Source: Leptospira sp. WS39.C2
GTDB lineage: Bacteria > Spirochaetota > Leptospiria > Leptospirales > Leptospiraceae
NCBI RefSeq assembly: GCF_040833965.1
Contig: NZ_CP162142.1
Span: forward strand, 1,389,001-1,453,000
Direction of reading: 5' to 3'
Length of the DNA: 64,000 nt
Part shown: piece by piece, positions 25,117 to 34,302 of the stretch
Layout: each line of letters starts with the position of its first letter
Numbering within the stretch: the stretch's first letter is position 1
Notes under the pieces: generated by a model
What the model was told of the DNA's origin: nothing
Databases searched by the model: none
Seen by the model: the letters and a program-made list of their open reading frames with translations, nothing else
Made by a program: the position numbers and the translations under genes

Positions 25117-26514
25117 ATGAAACGATTACTCTTAGGATTCATTTTTTTACTCACACCTCTTTTTGCCCGTGAAATGGGGGATTTTGTAAAAGACATCCAA
25201 TTCAAACCTTTGGAGTTTGAAGTACCAAATATTACTTCGACAACGGATACAAATGGTGTTGAAGTATTTTCTCTTAAAAACGCAGAGTTTCCCATCGTAT
25301 ATGCTGATATACTCATTTACCATGGTAAAAAACATTTAGGAAAACGACCTACTGAAATCGCCCGTTTATTAGAAGATAGTTGGGAATTGTCAGGTTCCGT
25401 AATTTATCCCAAAGAGAAGTTTTTGGAAACATTAGAGTTTTATGGAGCCTCCTTTTCTGTTTCAGTTGATTATGAAAAAACAACATTTACAATTGCTTAT
25501 TTGAAAAAAACAGAACCAATTGTTTTGCCTATCATCCATTCATTTTTTGAAAAACCAAATTTAGACGAAGGGCTTATCACAATTACAAAAGGTAAGTTAA
25601 CCGAAGAGATCAATAGGCGTAATGACAATGTTTCGTCTCTTGCAAAACGAAAGGCTAAAGAATCTTTGTTCCGAGGAACCATTGCTGGAACTTCAATGAA
25701 TAAATCCAAATTGGATGCCATCCAAAAAAGTGATCTTGTTGAATTCCAAAAAGAAATCCTTTCTGAATCCAAACGTAGATTGCTCATCACGGGAGATTTT
25801 GATTTAAAATCTTGGGATCTTTTTTTTCCAAACCTGGAAAAAGGAAATCCAATTGCAGAAGAAAAAATCACTCCTGCCATTTTGAGTGCCAATGTAGACA
25901 AGGTGGATAAACAAATCCAATTGGTAGAAAAGGATGTGACCCAATCTTTTATTGCGATGACAGGTGTCCTTCCTCCGCACAACCATCCGGATTTTTATGC
26001 GATTCAAGTATTGAATTATATTATTGGAGCAGGTGGATTTAATTCGTATTATATGAGGGAGATTCGAAACAACAGAGGGCTTGCTTATTCCGCTGGAAGT
26101 TTTACAGACTTCCAAGAAAATTACGGCACCATCCAATTTTTTGCTATGACAAAAACCGAATCCGCAAAAGAAGTTTTGTCTCTTATGAGAGAACTCATTG
26201 AACCAAAACTCATCAATGCTTTGACGGAAGAAGAATTACAAAGAGCAAAGATTGCGATCATCAATCAATTTGTATTCCAATTCGAAGATGATAAACGGAC
26301 TTTAGCAAGTGAAGTGAGACGACGTGACCACAAAATGCCAGAAGGGTATTTACAAAACTTCCGGGCCGAAATTGATAAGGTCAGCTTATCCGATCTAAAA
26401 CGAGTGGGAAAACTTTATTTCCAATCAAACCAAATGATTACAACTGTTGTAGGTCCAAAATCACTGATGAGTTTTTGGAAAGGTTCCGTAACTCTCATCC
26501 AACCGGAAGATTGA
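25117..26514 (+). CDS. M16 peptidase-like, non-catalytic partner subunit
   Basis: A 465-residue protein with signal peptide (to about residue 18, LTPLFA). It has the M16 fold but lacks HxxEH: the equivalent helix reads IARLLEDSWELSG. It retains the substrate-binding Arg/Tyr region of the non-catalytic subunit (GGFNSYYMREIRNNRGLAYSAG). This matches two-gene M16 systems where one subunit carries zinc and the other the R/Y pair. Its TGA overlaps the ATG of the MBL hydrolase gene by one base. Confidence 0.9.
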   Translation: MKRLLLGFIFLLTPLFAREMGDFVKDIQFKPLEFEVPNITSTTDTNGVEVFSLKNAEFPIVYADILIYHGKKHLGKRPTEIARLLEDSWELSGSVIYPKEKFLETLEFYGASFSVSVDYEKTTFTIAYLKKTEPIVLPIIHSFFEKPNLDEGLITITKGKLTEEINRRNDNVSSLAKRKAKESLFRGTIAGTSMNKSKLDAIQKSDLVEFQKEILSESKRRLLITGDFDLKSWDLFFPNLEKGNPIAEEKITPAILSANVDKVDKQIQLVEKDVTQSFIAMTGVLPPHNHPDFYAIQVLNYIIGAGGFNSYYMREIRNNRGLAYSAGSFTDFQENYGTIQFFAMTKTESAKEVLSLMRELIEPKLINALTEEELQRAKIAIINQFVFQFEDDKRTLASEVRRRDHKMPEGYLQNFRAEIDKVSLSDLKRVGKLYFQSNQMITTVVGPKSLMSFWKGSVTLIQPED

Positions 26515-27353
26515 TGGTAACAGCAAGTTTCGAATACAAAGGAACTAAATTTGAGGGGATCTCAGAAGGTGGGATCCGCACTTCCATCATTTGTCCTTCT
26601 CTCGATTTTATGTTCGATTTTGGATTCATCAATCCTGATAAAATTCATATTGGAAAAATCCTCTTGTCACATGCTCATTTGGACCATTCCTGTGGGATTC
26701 CTTATTATGTGTCTCAGAGGAGTTTAAGAAAACTCCCCATTCCCAAAATTTATGTACCCAAGGCACTTGAACCTAAACTTTCCCAAATCTTAAAACTCTA
26801 TTCGGAAATAGAAGATTTTGAATATGAATGTGAACTCATAGGACTTTCTTATGGAGACCGAGTGGAATTAAAACCTGGTTATTTTTTTAAACCCTTACAA
26901 AGTTTTCACAGAGTTCCATCACAAGGGTATACTGTTTACGAAACCAAACGTAAGTTAAGGAAAGAATTTTCATCTCTTGGTTCTGAGGAAATACGTAAGT
27001 CAAAAGAAAATGGTATCGATCCAACGGAAGAAATATCATCTCCTTTGGTGTCATTTTCCGGTGATTCTAAAATTGAATATGTTTTAGAGAATGAAGATGT
27101 CAGAAAAAGTAAAATACTCTTTATGGAATGTACTTATTATTGTGACAAACGAGATGTAAGCCGAGCAAGAGAATGGGGACACACACATTTCGATGAAATT
27201 ATCGAACATGCATCCTCTTTTGAAAATGAAGCCATTGTCCTCATCCATCCTTCGAAACGGTATAGTTACCGTGAATTAAATGATCTACTTAGGAAAAAAG
27301 TTCCTAATATTTTAAAAGATCGAATTTCTTTGTTTTTACCTCCAAAGGCATGA
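26514..27353 (+). CDS. Metallo-beta-lactamase-fold hydrolase, RNase Z-like
   Basis: A 279-residue cytoplasmic protein with the metal-binding motif SHAHLDHSCGIPYY, a second-shell 'FSGDSKIEYV' strand (the Asp ligand) and a late His in 'HTHFDEI'. The layout and 'GISEGGIRTSIICPSLDFMFDFG' opening resemble RNase Z / plant TRZ-like hydrolases. Activity (tRNA 3' processing or another ester) cannot be settled by eye. ATG 26514 overlaps the preceding stop (TGATG); its stop overlaps the next start (ATGA), so four genes from 23570 to 27997 are translationally linked. Confidence 0.78.
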   Translation: MVTASFEYKGTKFEGISEGGIRTSIICPSLDFMFDFGFINPDKIHIGKILLSHAHLDHSCGIPYYVSQRSLRKLPIPKIYVPKALEPKLSQILKLYSEIEDFEYECELIGLSYGDRVELKPGYFFKPLQSFHRVPSQGYTVYETKRKLRKEFSSLGSEEIRKSKENGIDPTEEISSPLVSFSGDSKIEYVLENEDVRKSKILFMECTYYCDKRDVSRAREWGHTHFDEIIEHASSFENEAIVLIHPSKRYSYRELNDLLRKKVPNILKDRISLFLPPKA

Positions 27354-27997
27354 AACCAAGACCAAGTATTTATATCGAAGGTTTAGAACCCTTTATCGAT
27401 TCTGAACTTGTACATAAACCAAATACTGTATTTTTGGAAATGGAATCTTATGCCAAAGAAAAAAATATACCCATTGTCACTGCAGCAACGGGCGGAGTTT
27501 TGTCCCAAATTGTATCATTGATAAAACCAAAAACAATTTTAGAATTAGGGACTGGGCTTGGTTATTCGACACTTTGGATGGTTCACGGATCGAAGGATTC
27601 CAAAATCACTACTGTCGACCGGCATGAAGAACAAGCAAAGGCCTTAGACATGTATGCCAAAAAAATGGGATTGGAAAGCCAAATGGATGTTACTCGGGTG
27701 ACTGGGTCTGTCTTGGAATATTTAGAAGAAGAAGGTAATTGGAGAGAGACAGATTTTTTCTTCATCGACTGCGATAAAATTACCTACCCTACGATTTTTC
27801 GCACTTTGTGGCCTAAGGTGAAAGAGGGAGCCTGTTTTGTAATTGATAATGTCCTTTGGCACGGTCGAGTTTTGAATCCGGATCCAAAAAAACCATCCGA
27901 TATGGCAGTGATGGAACTTTGGAATGAGGTGAAATCCCAAGTTTCTGACTATACTTTGTTCCCAGTAGGGGATGGATTACTCTTTTTTCGGAAGTAG
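27350..27997 (+). CDS. SAM-dependent O-methyltransferase (class I, TrmR/COMT-like)
   Basis: A 215-residue methyltransferase. SAM-binding motif ILELGTGLGYSTLWM, followed by 'ITTVDRHEEQA' (acidic ribose contact), 'DFFFIDCDKITYP' (metal-site Asp region) and 'FVIDNVLWHGRV' place it in the methyltransferase_3 / caffeoyl-CoA O-methyltransferase group, which includes the tRNA hydroxyuridine methylase TrmR. The DNVLWxG block is the most diagnostic part. The start codon overlaps the MBL gene stop. Confidence 0.85.
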   Translation: MKPRPSIYIEGLEPFIDSELVHKPNTVFLEMESYAKEKNIPIVTAATGGVLSQIVSLIKPKTILELGTGLGYSTLWMVHGSKDSKITTVDRHEEQAKALDMYAKKMGLESQMDVTRVTGSVLEYLEEEGNWRETDFFFIDCDKITYPTIFRTLWPKVKEGACFVIDNVLWHGRVLNPDPKKPSDMAVMELWNEVKSQVSDYTLFPVGDGLLFFRK

Positions 27998-28037
27998 AAA
28001 AAATAGTAGTCAAACCTAGAACTTTTCGTGTATTCTG

Positions 28038-28054
28038 CTCCTTGGTTTAAGGAG
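28038..28054 (+). promoter_or_regulatory. Hairpin overlapping the Shine-Dalgarno of the secreted-protein gene
   Basis: CTCCTT (28038-28043) is the exact complement of AAGGAG (28049-28054), with a five-base loop. AAGGAG is the only Shine-Dalgarno for GTG 28064 (nine bases downstream). The stem would block ribosome binding until melted or opened by a protein. Confidence 0.45.
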
Positions 28055-28063
28055 AAACGTTTC

Positions 28064-28810
28064 GTGTTAAAAAAAAGTTTTTTGATTCTTTCCATTTGTT
28101 TGTTTAGTCTTTCCATCACCGCACAGGAATCGGGTGCACCGGAAAAAGGAAAGGAATCCTTTGAAGAATTAGACAAATTGGACCAAGGAACCAATTTAGA
28201 ACGCAAACAATACAAGAATATTTCTGAGAACAACAAAGACCGGGTCATCAACTCGATCAAATTGTTAACAATTGTTACTGCCAATTTTGGTGAAGAAGTT
28301 CCTGATTCAAAAACTGCATTAGATAAAATCAAAAAAGACTACCAAGTTGTGTTACGGTACTATTACCGAAGGGCATACATTGCTTCTGGTAAAGCGATGG
28401 TCGCACTTGAAAAAGACATTAACTCCCTTCTTGGAAAGTTTGCAAAAACATACGATACCAAAACTCAAAACCTACTAGCAGATTGTGCAGACACAATCAC
28501 AGCCCAGGAACAAGCACAACTTGTCGACACTTCCACTGAAGGCGCAAAACCAGTGGTTCCATACCGTGAGATTGCAGAAGCCCAACAAAAATTACGAATT
28601 GCTTATGGACAATTGGGACTTGCAACAGACATGATTCGTGATGATCGTTTTTATGATGCCATTGTCCACTACCGTATCTCAAAAGATTATGGGATCAAAA
28701 TTCTAACCGATTTCAAAGAACAAGACGCAGACAAAAAAGTGATCACTGATAAATATGCAAAAGATCTGGTAGATAATAAAAACCAAATCGTTAGCCAAAA
28801 TACAAAATAA
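28064..28810 (+). CDS. Secreted helical protein of unknown function
   Basis: A 248-residue protein starting at GTG 28064 after AAGGAG; an upstream in-frame start (28028) would precede the Shine-Dalgarno. The N-terminus is a signal peptide (residues 2-20, cleavage after SITA). The rest is highly charged and helical, with 'RYYYRRAYIASGKAMVALEKDI' and a C-terminal 'YDAIVHYRISKDYGIKI' segment resembling a TPR helix. It is not recognised; a periplasmic location is likely. It stands alone downstream of the O-methyltransferase gene. Confidence 0.7.
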   Translation: MLKKSFLILSICLFSLSITAQESGAPEKGKESFEELDKLDQGTNLERKQYKNISENNKDRVINSIKLLTIVTANFGEEVPDSKTALDKIKKDYQVVLRYYYRRAYIASGKAMVALEKDINSLLGKFAKTYDTKTQNLLADCADTITAQEQAQLVDTSTEGAKPVVPYREIAEAQQKLRIAYGQLGLATDMIRDDRFYDAIVHYRISKDYGIKILTDFKEQDADKKVITDKYAKDLVDNKNQIVSQNTK

Positions 28811-28864
28811 GATCTTTAAACTTTTCTTTTCTCCGCTCACCATAGGGCGGAGGATGGCACTACT

Positions 28865-30211
28865 GTGTCTCTAATTCCATCCGTATCCTTCCGAAATTAT
28901 TGCCAATTTTTGTTACTTTGTTTTTTCCTTCATAACATTTCTTTATCTTCAGAACCAAGTTATCGCATAGTGATTGATCCAGGCCATGGTGGGGTGGCAA
29001 AAGATCCAAAGGCCCAACATGGAGATAAGTATGACAGTGTTTCACAAACCTTTTTAGAAACCTACAAACAAGGGACAGAACACGGAAATACCACGGAAAG
29101 AAAAGTGGTCCTTGATTTAGCAAAGGAAGTTCATAAAGTTTTAAAGTTAACCGAAACAGAAACGGGATGGAAAGAATTCGAAGGATACCTAAAACTTTTT
29201 TCTAAAAAAAATGAATTCACTAGGGTTAAATTGATTAGCCATCTAACAAGAGAAACATCGTTTGATGATGATGTAACTTCTGAGGACCCAAATGCACCTT
29301 ACCGACTTTATGATTTTCCAGATCCTAAATCTGGAGTCAGGAAAAAAGGAAGGTTATCCAAAATCAATGAACTGAAACCCCAATTAGTTCTCTCTCTTCA
29401 TTTGAATCCTGCAAGCAAAGGCCAAAAAGGGGGAATGGCAGCAGTGCTCACTCCAGGTTATAAGACATTCTCCAATCTGAAAAAAATTTCCCAAAAAGAA
29501 AAATCACCTAATTCTTTTTTGAATGGTCCTTGGTCGGATTGGCTCATATTCCAATCGGGTTGGAGTAAATTGGAAAATGCTACAGCAGATACATGGATTT
29601 ACCTCCATGGGTATTGGTCCAAAAAAAATGGAAAAGAAGCTGATCTATCCAAGTTTGAAGGTTACCGCCAAAACATGATTAGTTGGAAATATGCAGATGA
29701 TCCCAATTGGGAAAAAAACATTGGGGTAAAGGGACCTTACGCCAAATCACACGAAGAGTTTTTGGCCACTGGAAAATTTTGGGAAAGAGAAATGGGGAAA
29801 AAAGAAGAATGGAGGAGGGAAGGTGGTAAAGAAGGTTTTGGCGGAGATAATCATTATGTGTCTAGAGAACTTATGAGGTTTGTCCAATATGGACTACCTA
29901 TCCAATTAAAAGAAAAAGACTCCCCTTATCCAGAACTTGGTCCCATCCAAAAACCTTATATCTCTACGTATAGTTTACCTACTTATACCAATGCTCTTTG
30001 TGCTTTTATTGAAATTGGGTATGTCAATCGAAGCCGTGACATGAAATACCTCACCCAAAACAAAAAAGAAACTGCAATTTCACTCGCAGTTGGCATCTAT
30101 TCCTTGTTTGTTGGACTTGATGTGAAAAAAAATCCAAACCTTCCTTACAACCCCAAAGGGAAAAAAGTAAATTGGGAACGGTATGAAAACTATTTTGAAG
30201 ATGTTTTATAA
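28865..30211 (+). CDS. N-acetylmuramoyl-L-alanine amidase (Amidase_3)
   Basis: A 448-residue periplasmic zinc amidase that cuts the peptide stem from muramic acid. A signal peptide (residues ~10-28) precedes the catalytic domain, with zinc ligands visible as the His of VIDPGHGG, the Glu of NTTERKVVLDLAKE and the His of LVLSLHLNPA. A ~200-residue insertion between the last His and the C-terminal end (including 'YVSRELMRFVQYGLP' and 'ALCAFIEIGYVNRSRDMKYL') makes it about twice the minimal domain length. The Glu in 'CAFIEIGYVNR' fits the catalytic base position. Start is GTG 28865. Confidence 0.85.
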   Translation: MSLIPSVSFRNYCQFLLLCFFLHNISLSSEPSYRIVIDPGHGGVAKDPKAQHGDKYDSVSQTFLETYKQGTEHGNTTERKVVLDLAKEVHKVLKLTETETGWKEFEGYLKLFSKKNEFTRVKLISHLTRETSFDDDVTSEDPNAPYRLYDFPDPKSGVRKKGRLSKINELKPQLVLSLHLNPASKGQKGGMAAVLTPGYKTFSNLKKISQKEKSPNSFLNGPWSDWLIFQSGWSKLENATADTWIYLHGYWSKKNGKEADLSKFEGYRQNMISWKYADDPNWEKNIGVKGPYAKSHEEFLATGKFWEREMGKKEEWRREGGKEGFGGDNHYVSRELMRFVQYGLPIQLKEKDSPYPELGPIQKPYISTYSLPTYTNALCAFIEIGYVNRSRDMKYLTQNKKETAISLAVGIYSLFVGLDVKKNPNLPYNPKGKKVNWERYENYFEDVL

Positions 30212-30223
30212 ACCTTACTCACT

Positions 30224-31000
30224 ATGAAACCAAAAAAAGAATCATCAAAAGTATTACACCATCCTTTATTCCCAGAGTTTATCCATTTGTACCAAAAGTC
30301 TTTGGTGTCGCGTTACTCAAAAGAAAATTTAATAAACTATCCTGAATTCCAATCGATTTCAGATCGTACGATTCAGGAATTACTTCAATTTTTTTTAGAA
30401 TACTTATATCCAACTTATGAACAAAGAATTAAATTAGATGCCGCCTTTGATGCGTTATCTGGATTTGTAAACCATCCTTCTAAAATTTGGGGTATTCTTG
30501 GAAATTTGGCAATGTCCATCTTTCGGTTTGGAAAACATTTTCCAATGGCGTTAAAAGCAGGAATGTCAGCCTTACATTCGTATGTGACTGCACACAATTT
30601 TGAAGAAGAATTGGTTTTTGCACTGGATGGTCAGGAGAATCCAAAAACCTTTTTAGAAGGAAACTATGCCATGGAGAAACTCATTTCCTTTGTTGAGAAA
30701 TCAAAAGCCGATGTTTTTCGAAAAGATGTTGGCGCTCTATTTTCAATTTTTTCAGACAAGGAACTGGTACGTAAGATCATACTCATCATGGAAGATATTT
30801 TAGTAAAGATGGAGTCCAAAACTTCTCTTTATACAGAGAATGATAAAAATGGGATCTCACTTGGAGTTTCGATTTTAAAAGAGGGAAGGAAGATATTTGA
30901 TTTATTAAAGAAAGAGGAGATGGTTCTCGTTTTACAAGCGATTGATAAAATCGAAGAGGATTTTTATCAAAAAGCTTGCGAACGATTTCGAACTAAATAA
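30224..31000 (+). CDS. Hypothetical helical protein
   Basis: A 258-residue protein of mostly amphipathic helices with no signal peptide, membrane segment or known motif. It follows the amidase gene by 12 bases and probably shares its transcript. Composition is ordinary for a soluble cytoplasmic protein. Not recognised. Confidence 0.65.
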   Translation: MKPKKESSKVLHHPLFPEFIHLYQKSLVSRYSKENLINYPEFQSISDRTIQELLQFFLEYLYPTYEQRIKLDAAFDALSGFVNHPSKIWGILGNLAMSIFRFGKHFPMALKAGMSALHSYVTAHNFEEELVFALDGQENPKTFLEGNYAMEKLISFVEKSKADVFRKDVGALFSIFSDKELVRKIILIMEDILVKMESKTSLYTENDKNGISLGVSILKEGRKIFDLLKKEEMVLVLQAIDKIEEDFYQKACERFRTK

Positions 31001-31004
31001 CTTT

Positions 31005-31091
31005 TGGTACCGATGGCCGGAATCGAACCGGCATGATGTTACCATCGGTGGATTTTGAATCCACTGCGTCTACCAATTCCACCACATCGGC
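31005..31091 (-). tRNA. tRNA-Leu (CAA)
   Basis: The reverse complement folds as a class II tRNA: acceptor GCCGATG with CATCGGT (G1-U72 wobble), D arm GTGGAATTGGTAGACGC, anticodon arm GTGGATTCAAAATCCAC with CAA anticodon, a long variable arm (CGATGGTAACATC), and T arm GCCGGTTCGATTCCGGC. Discriminator A73 and a genomically encoded CCA (31005-31007) complete it, unlike the fMet gene. It sits four bases downstream of the thioesterase gene on the same strand and may be processed from that transcript. Confidence 0.97.
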
Positions 31092-31095
31092 ATAA

Positions 31096-31500
31096 TCAGT
31101 CTTCAGCTTCGATATATTTACCTTTTCCGCGGGCCACTATTTTGCCGATCTCATTTTCAATTTCAGCACGGTTTTCGATGATTTTTTTGTTCTTTTTCAC
31201 AAACCATCCGCGTAAGTGGAGAGGTTCATTCACCTTAGCTGGTTGTAAGAAACGAATGGTGAGTTCCCCTGTTGTGGTTTCGAAATTCATCGCTTCGTTG
31301 ATCTTGACCATGATCTCATCTAGGATAGTAGAAATAATCCCTGGGTGGATTTGATCTGGTAAACCCTGGTATTTTTCGGGGCAGGTGTAATCACCGAAGG
31401 CAGTTTTTGTGTCTTCGTCGAAGGTGATTTTTAACTGCAACCCGTCTGCATTGTCCGGTGAGGAGGCAAAGCTGAGATTTTTTTTCGCAACGGATTTCAT
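31096..31500 (-). CDS. PaaI-type hotdog thioesterase-like protein
   Basis: A 134-residue hotdog-fold protein. '[21 protein letters not shown]' has the form of the PaaI-family helix (G-x-x-HGG-x-x-x-x-x-x-D), with the usual HGG read as HPG and the Asp (in LDEIM) kept. '[23 protein letters not shown]' is the typical central strand pair. It probably hydrolyses an acyl-CoA in the cytoplasm. ATG 31500 with tRNA-Leu directly downstream. Confidence 0.82.
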   Translation of the reverse strand: MKSVAKKNLSFASSPDNADGLQLKITFDEDTKTAFGDYTCPEKYQGLPDQIHPGIISTILDEIMVKINEAMNFETTTGELTIRFLQPAKVNEPLHLRGWFVKKNKKIIENRAEIENEIGKIVARGKGKYIEAED

Positions 31501-31662
31501 GCCACCATGGAACGCAAGAATTTCTCTTGTGTCAAGCAGAAAAAGAACTTGCGGTCAGTTTGGCTTAAAAAGCCTCGTAAAATACTTGGAAATGCAATAT
31601 TCTTTGGTATTTTCTTAAGTTACGGCTCTCTAAACCTCGAAAATAAAGAGTAGAACCCTTCT

Positions 31663-34194
31663 ATGATAACCACCCTAATGATGTTACTCGGTCTCTCTGG
31701 TACAGGCGCTGATCTCGATGAGATCAGTCGTGGTGAAACGAGTGGTGGGCCTCCTTCAGACTTAAGTCCAAGGCAAAAACGTAGACTCAAACAGAAGCAA
31801 GGTGACGATACAAATCCTCCGCCTCCACAATCAAAACGAAATGGTGGAGGAAAACCTTTACGAGAACCCAGTCCCAAAAAAGGAAGGGGAGAGGAACTTG
31901 GTTTTCAAACGGAGAACAAATCTCCTTCCAAAAAAACAAAATCATTATCTGATAAACTTTCTGAATTTTCTGATGATGGAGGAGATGACGACGAACCAAG
32001 CTTAGGTGAAGAGGAACCACAAAAACCATCCAAAAGGAAACGTGATAAACAAAAAACTCCAAAAACATTGGATGAACTTCCGTTAGGTGATTTTGGAGAA
32101 GAAAGTCCTGGATTAGATACTTCTTCTGAAAGGCCTAGGAGAGAAAGTCCAGAGATTAGTTTTCCTGCTGACGATATCATTTCTAAAAACTCTAAGTATA
32201 GCTTTCACCGAAGACCCCTCCTCAACGCAGAAGCGCTTGTGGAAGCAGAACAAGTGGAAGAAGCAATTGAGATCTTTGAGCGCACTGGCAATCGTATCCC
32301 CGATGCTGACATCAAAGAAAAAATCAAAAAGAACATCCAAGATTTAGAAGAATTTTTAGAAGACAATCCGCAGAAAAGTCCTTCGGAACCTGGGAAAGAT
32401 GGCAAACCACAGGACAAAGAACCAAGTAAAAAACCAAAACCACAGGGAAACCTCGAAAAATCTGATAAAGACTTAAGTGATTTGGTACATGCGTTAAAAG
32501 AAGTTTCGGAACTTTTTGCTGAATCCATCGCTCGTGCCATCCAGTTTGCGCAAAACGCACCACCACCCAATTTCCCAAATTTACAAAGAGAACCAAATGT
32601 TTCTCAACCTCCACAACCTCCGCAAAATTTAGGAGAGTTTCCTCCACCTCCTCTTCCAAAAGGGAAACAGGACTCCCAACCACCAAGTGGACCACAAATC
32701 AACCAAACAGTGGAAGGTGGAAACCAGTTGGTACACCCCATTGTGTATCAGTTTTTACAATCAAGTCCAGGAGTCCAATCTCCGAGTGCAGTTGATCCAA
32801 AACTGTTACAAAACCAAGACCAATTATTACAATCATTAAACCAAGGTTTGACGACAGGTGGACTTACTCCTTCTTATCCAGGGACTCCTATGGTTCCACC
32901 TGCGGGATCAGGAATTGTTGGACCTTTTTTTGTCCCTCCTGAAAGTAAACAAAGTCCATTCGAAGAAAAAAAGCCTTTCGACTTGCAGGAGTTAGCGGAA
33001 CAAATTTCTAAAAAGGATGTATCAGAGCTTGATTTACCTGAAGATACATTTTTTTCAAATGATTGGAAACAGTTTAAAGATTTACCTCTTGTTGATAGAA
33101 GGTCTGGTGAAGAACGAAGGAAAAATGCAGACCGAAGAACCAATATCGTTGGCAGAAAAGATAGAAGGTCTGGTGAAGATCGGCGCAAACGTGATCGTTT
33201 TCAAGAAAGGGAAGAATTTTTAAAAAACCAAGCCCTGCAAAAACTAGAGAAAAAAGCAAAAGAGTTTGAACAAAGAGGGGAAGAATCTTCCCTCAATGAT
33301 TTGTTAAAACCTTATTTTCCGGAACAACCAAATCTCAAACTTCCCTCATCTTGGGACTTGGAACCGATTGGATTACCTGATCCAAATGATTTACGTCGGG
33401 ACGAAAAAGAACCTCTCCTCCACCCTGAGGAAAGAAAATCATCCGGGGAAGAGCCTAATTGGTTCCAAGATGCCACAGATTCTTTACGGAAAGAATTAGA
33501 ACTTCCGGATCCCATCGACCCACAAACTGATGAACTGATTTCTTCTAAAGTAGAACTTCCAGAAGCGGTTGATCCTAACAAACATAAGTCGGAAACAATC
33601 ATTGAAACTGATATGCCGATTCAGGTGGAATTAACGAACAGACCACTTGTAGCAGATGACATCAAAATTGGTTTACCTGATGCAGATGAAGTGTTTCGAG
33701 ACAGAAAAGGGAAGGAGGGAGGTGGAGAAAAGGAAGGTCCATCTTTTGATGATGCCGATGGGCCAGACATTGAAATTGTGGATGGGAATTTGGGGGAAAT
33801 TGCAGAAGAAGAACCTCCTATGCCTCTCGATGAGATGGCAGAAAAAGCCACCGAGGATGAACCTGAAAAAATCATCCATGGGGTTTTAGAATTAAAACCT
33901 CCAGAAGCCGATGATGCACCGTTTCTCACTCTTACCTATGATTTTGGTAAAATCCCACATGCCTTCCGGCTATCGAAGAATTATTCTATTATGGAATATT
34001 CATATTATAAATACAAACCGATGCTTATGAAAGCACAAGAGTTTGCACGTCGGAAGATGTTAAAAAATGCTCTCAATTATTACCGTGTGATCAAATCACA
34101 AAACATACCACCTGAGCTTCGTAAGATGATCAATCGTAACATACGAGACATCACAGAGTTTATGGAAAAATTCCTAATGGCAAAAGGGAACTAA
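31663..34194 (+). CDS. Giant low-complexity protein framed by duplicated helical modules
   Basis: An 843-residue, mostly disordered protein rich in Pro, Lys, Glu, Ser and Gln. Ordered parts are a module at ~170-230 and a second at ~775-840 that is clearly its relative: both begin with SKN, then have paired helices 'AIEIFERTGNRIPDADIKEKI-KKNIQDLEEFLE' and 'ALNYYRVIKSQNIPPELRKMI-NRNIRDITEFME'. Between them lie Pro-rich stretches and a duplicated DRRSGE-(E/D)RR basic motif (~478-512) encoded by a 20-bp direct repeat. The first ~15 residues are hydrophobic but not a clear signal peptide. No function is proposed; a scaffold or spacer is possible. Confidence 0.7.
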   Translation: MITTLMMLLGLSGTGADLDEISRGETSGGPPSDLSPRQKRRLKQKQGDDTNPPPPQSKRNGGGKPLREPSPKKGRGEELGFQTENKSPSKKTKSLSDKLSEFSDDGGDDDEPSLGEEEPQKPSKRKRDKQKTPKTLDELPLGDFGEESPGLDTSSERPRRESPEISFPADDIISKNSKYSFHRRPLLNAEALVEAEQVEEAIEIFERTGNRIPDADIKEKIKKNIQDLEEFLEDNPQKSPSEPGKDGKPQDKEPSKKPKPQGNLEKSDKDLSDLVHALKEVSELFAESIARAIQFAQNAPPPNFPNLQREPNVSQPPQPPQNLGEFPPPPLPKGKQDSQPPSGPQINQTVEGGNQLVHPIVYQFLQSSPGVQSPSAVDPKLLQNQDQLLQSLNQGLTTGGLTPSYPGTPMVPPAGSGIVGPFFVPPESKQSPFEEKKPFDLQELAEQISKKDVSELDLPEDTFFSNDWKQFKDLPLVDRRSGEERRKNADRRTNIVGRKDRRSGEDRRKRDRFQEREEFLKNQALQKLEKKAKEFEQRGEESSLNDLLKPYFPEQPNLKLPSSWDLEPIGLPDPNDLRRDEKEPLLHPEERKSSGEEPNWFQDATDSLRKELELPDPIDPQTDELISSKVELPEAVDPNKHKSETIIETDMPIQVELTNRPLVADDIKIGLPDADEVFRDRKGKEGGGEKEGPSFDDADGPDIEIVDGNLGEIAEEEPPMPLDEMAEKATEDEPEKIIHGVLELKPPEADDAPFLTLTYDFGKIPHAFRLSKNYSIMEYSYYKYKPMLMKAQEFARRKMLKNALNYYRVIKSQNIPPELRKMINRNIRDITEFMEKFLMAKGN
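33094..33189 (+). repeat. Pair of 20-bp direct repeats inside the low-complexity gene
   Basis: GATAGAAGGTCTGGTGAAGA occurs exactly at 33094-33113 and again at 33170-33189, 76 bases apart and in the same frame. Each encodes DRRSGE with a following Arg-Arg pair. The bases between are not repeated exactly, so this is a duplicated protein motif rather than a mobile repeat. Confidence 0.85.
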
Positions 34195-34217
34195 CCAAAA
34201 TTTTTGTTTCCAAATGT

Positions 34218-34223
34218 TTGACA
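34218..34223 (+). promoter_or_regulatory. Candidate -35 box upstream of the ABC-F leader
   Basis: A perfect TTGACA stands 50 bases before the leader ORF. No convincing TATAAT is found at 16-18 bases; the best AT-rich match (TAACAT) is 22 bases away. It would place transcription start shortly before the leader Shine-Dalgarno. Weak support. Confidence 0.3.
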
Positions 34224-34272
34224 ACATAGTGAAATAAAATGAGTCTAACATTTTGAGACGAGGTACACTCCG

Positions 34273-34302
34273 ATGAGATTACGAATCACAACAAATAGGT
34301 GA
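34273..34302 (+). CDS. Leader peptide MRLRITTNR of the ABC-F gene
   Basis: A nine-codon ORF, ATG AGA TTA CGA ATC ACA ACA AAT AGG then TGA, with a GAGG Shine-Dalgarno (34260-34263) nine bases upstream. It begins 122 bases before the ABC-F start. MRLR is the minimal macrolide-dependent ribosome-arrest sequence known from the ErmDL leader (MTHSMRLR...) and related Msr leaders, where the Arg-Leu-Arg/Lys (+x+) pattern blocks peptide transfer when a macrolide sits in the exit tunnel. A sensor role here is inferred from motif, position and the RNA pairing described separately. Confidence 0.6.
   Translation: MRLRITTNR

Noticed and set aside
31507..31653. 48-codon ORF in frame with the giant low-complexity gene, ended by TAG nine bases before its ATG
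   Set aside because: No Shine-Dalgarno and composition not protein-like; read-through would need a suppressor. Treated as untranslated leader.
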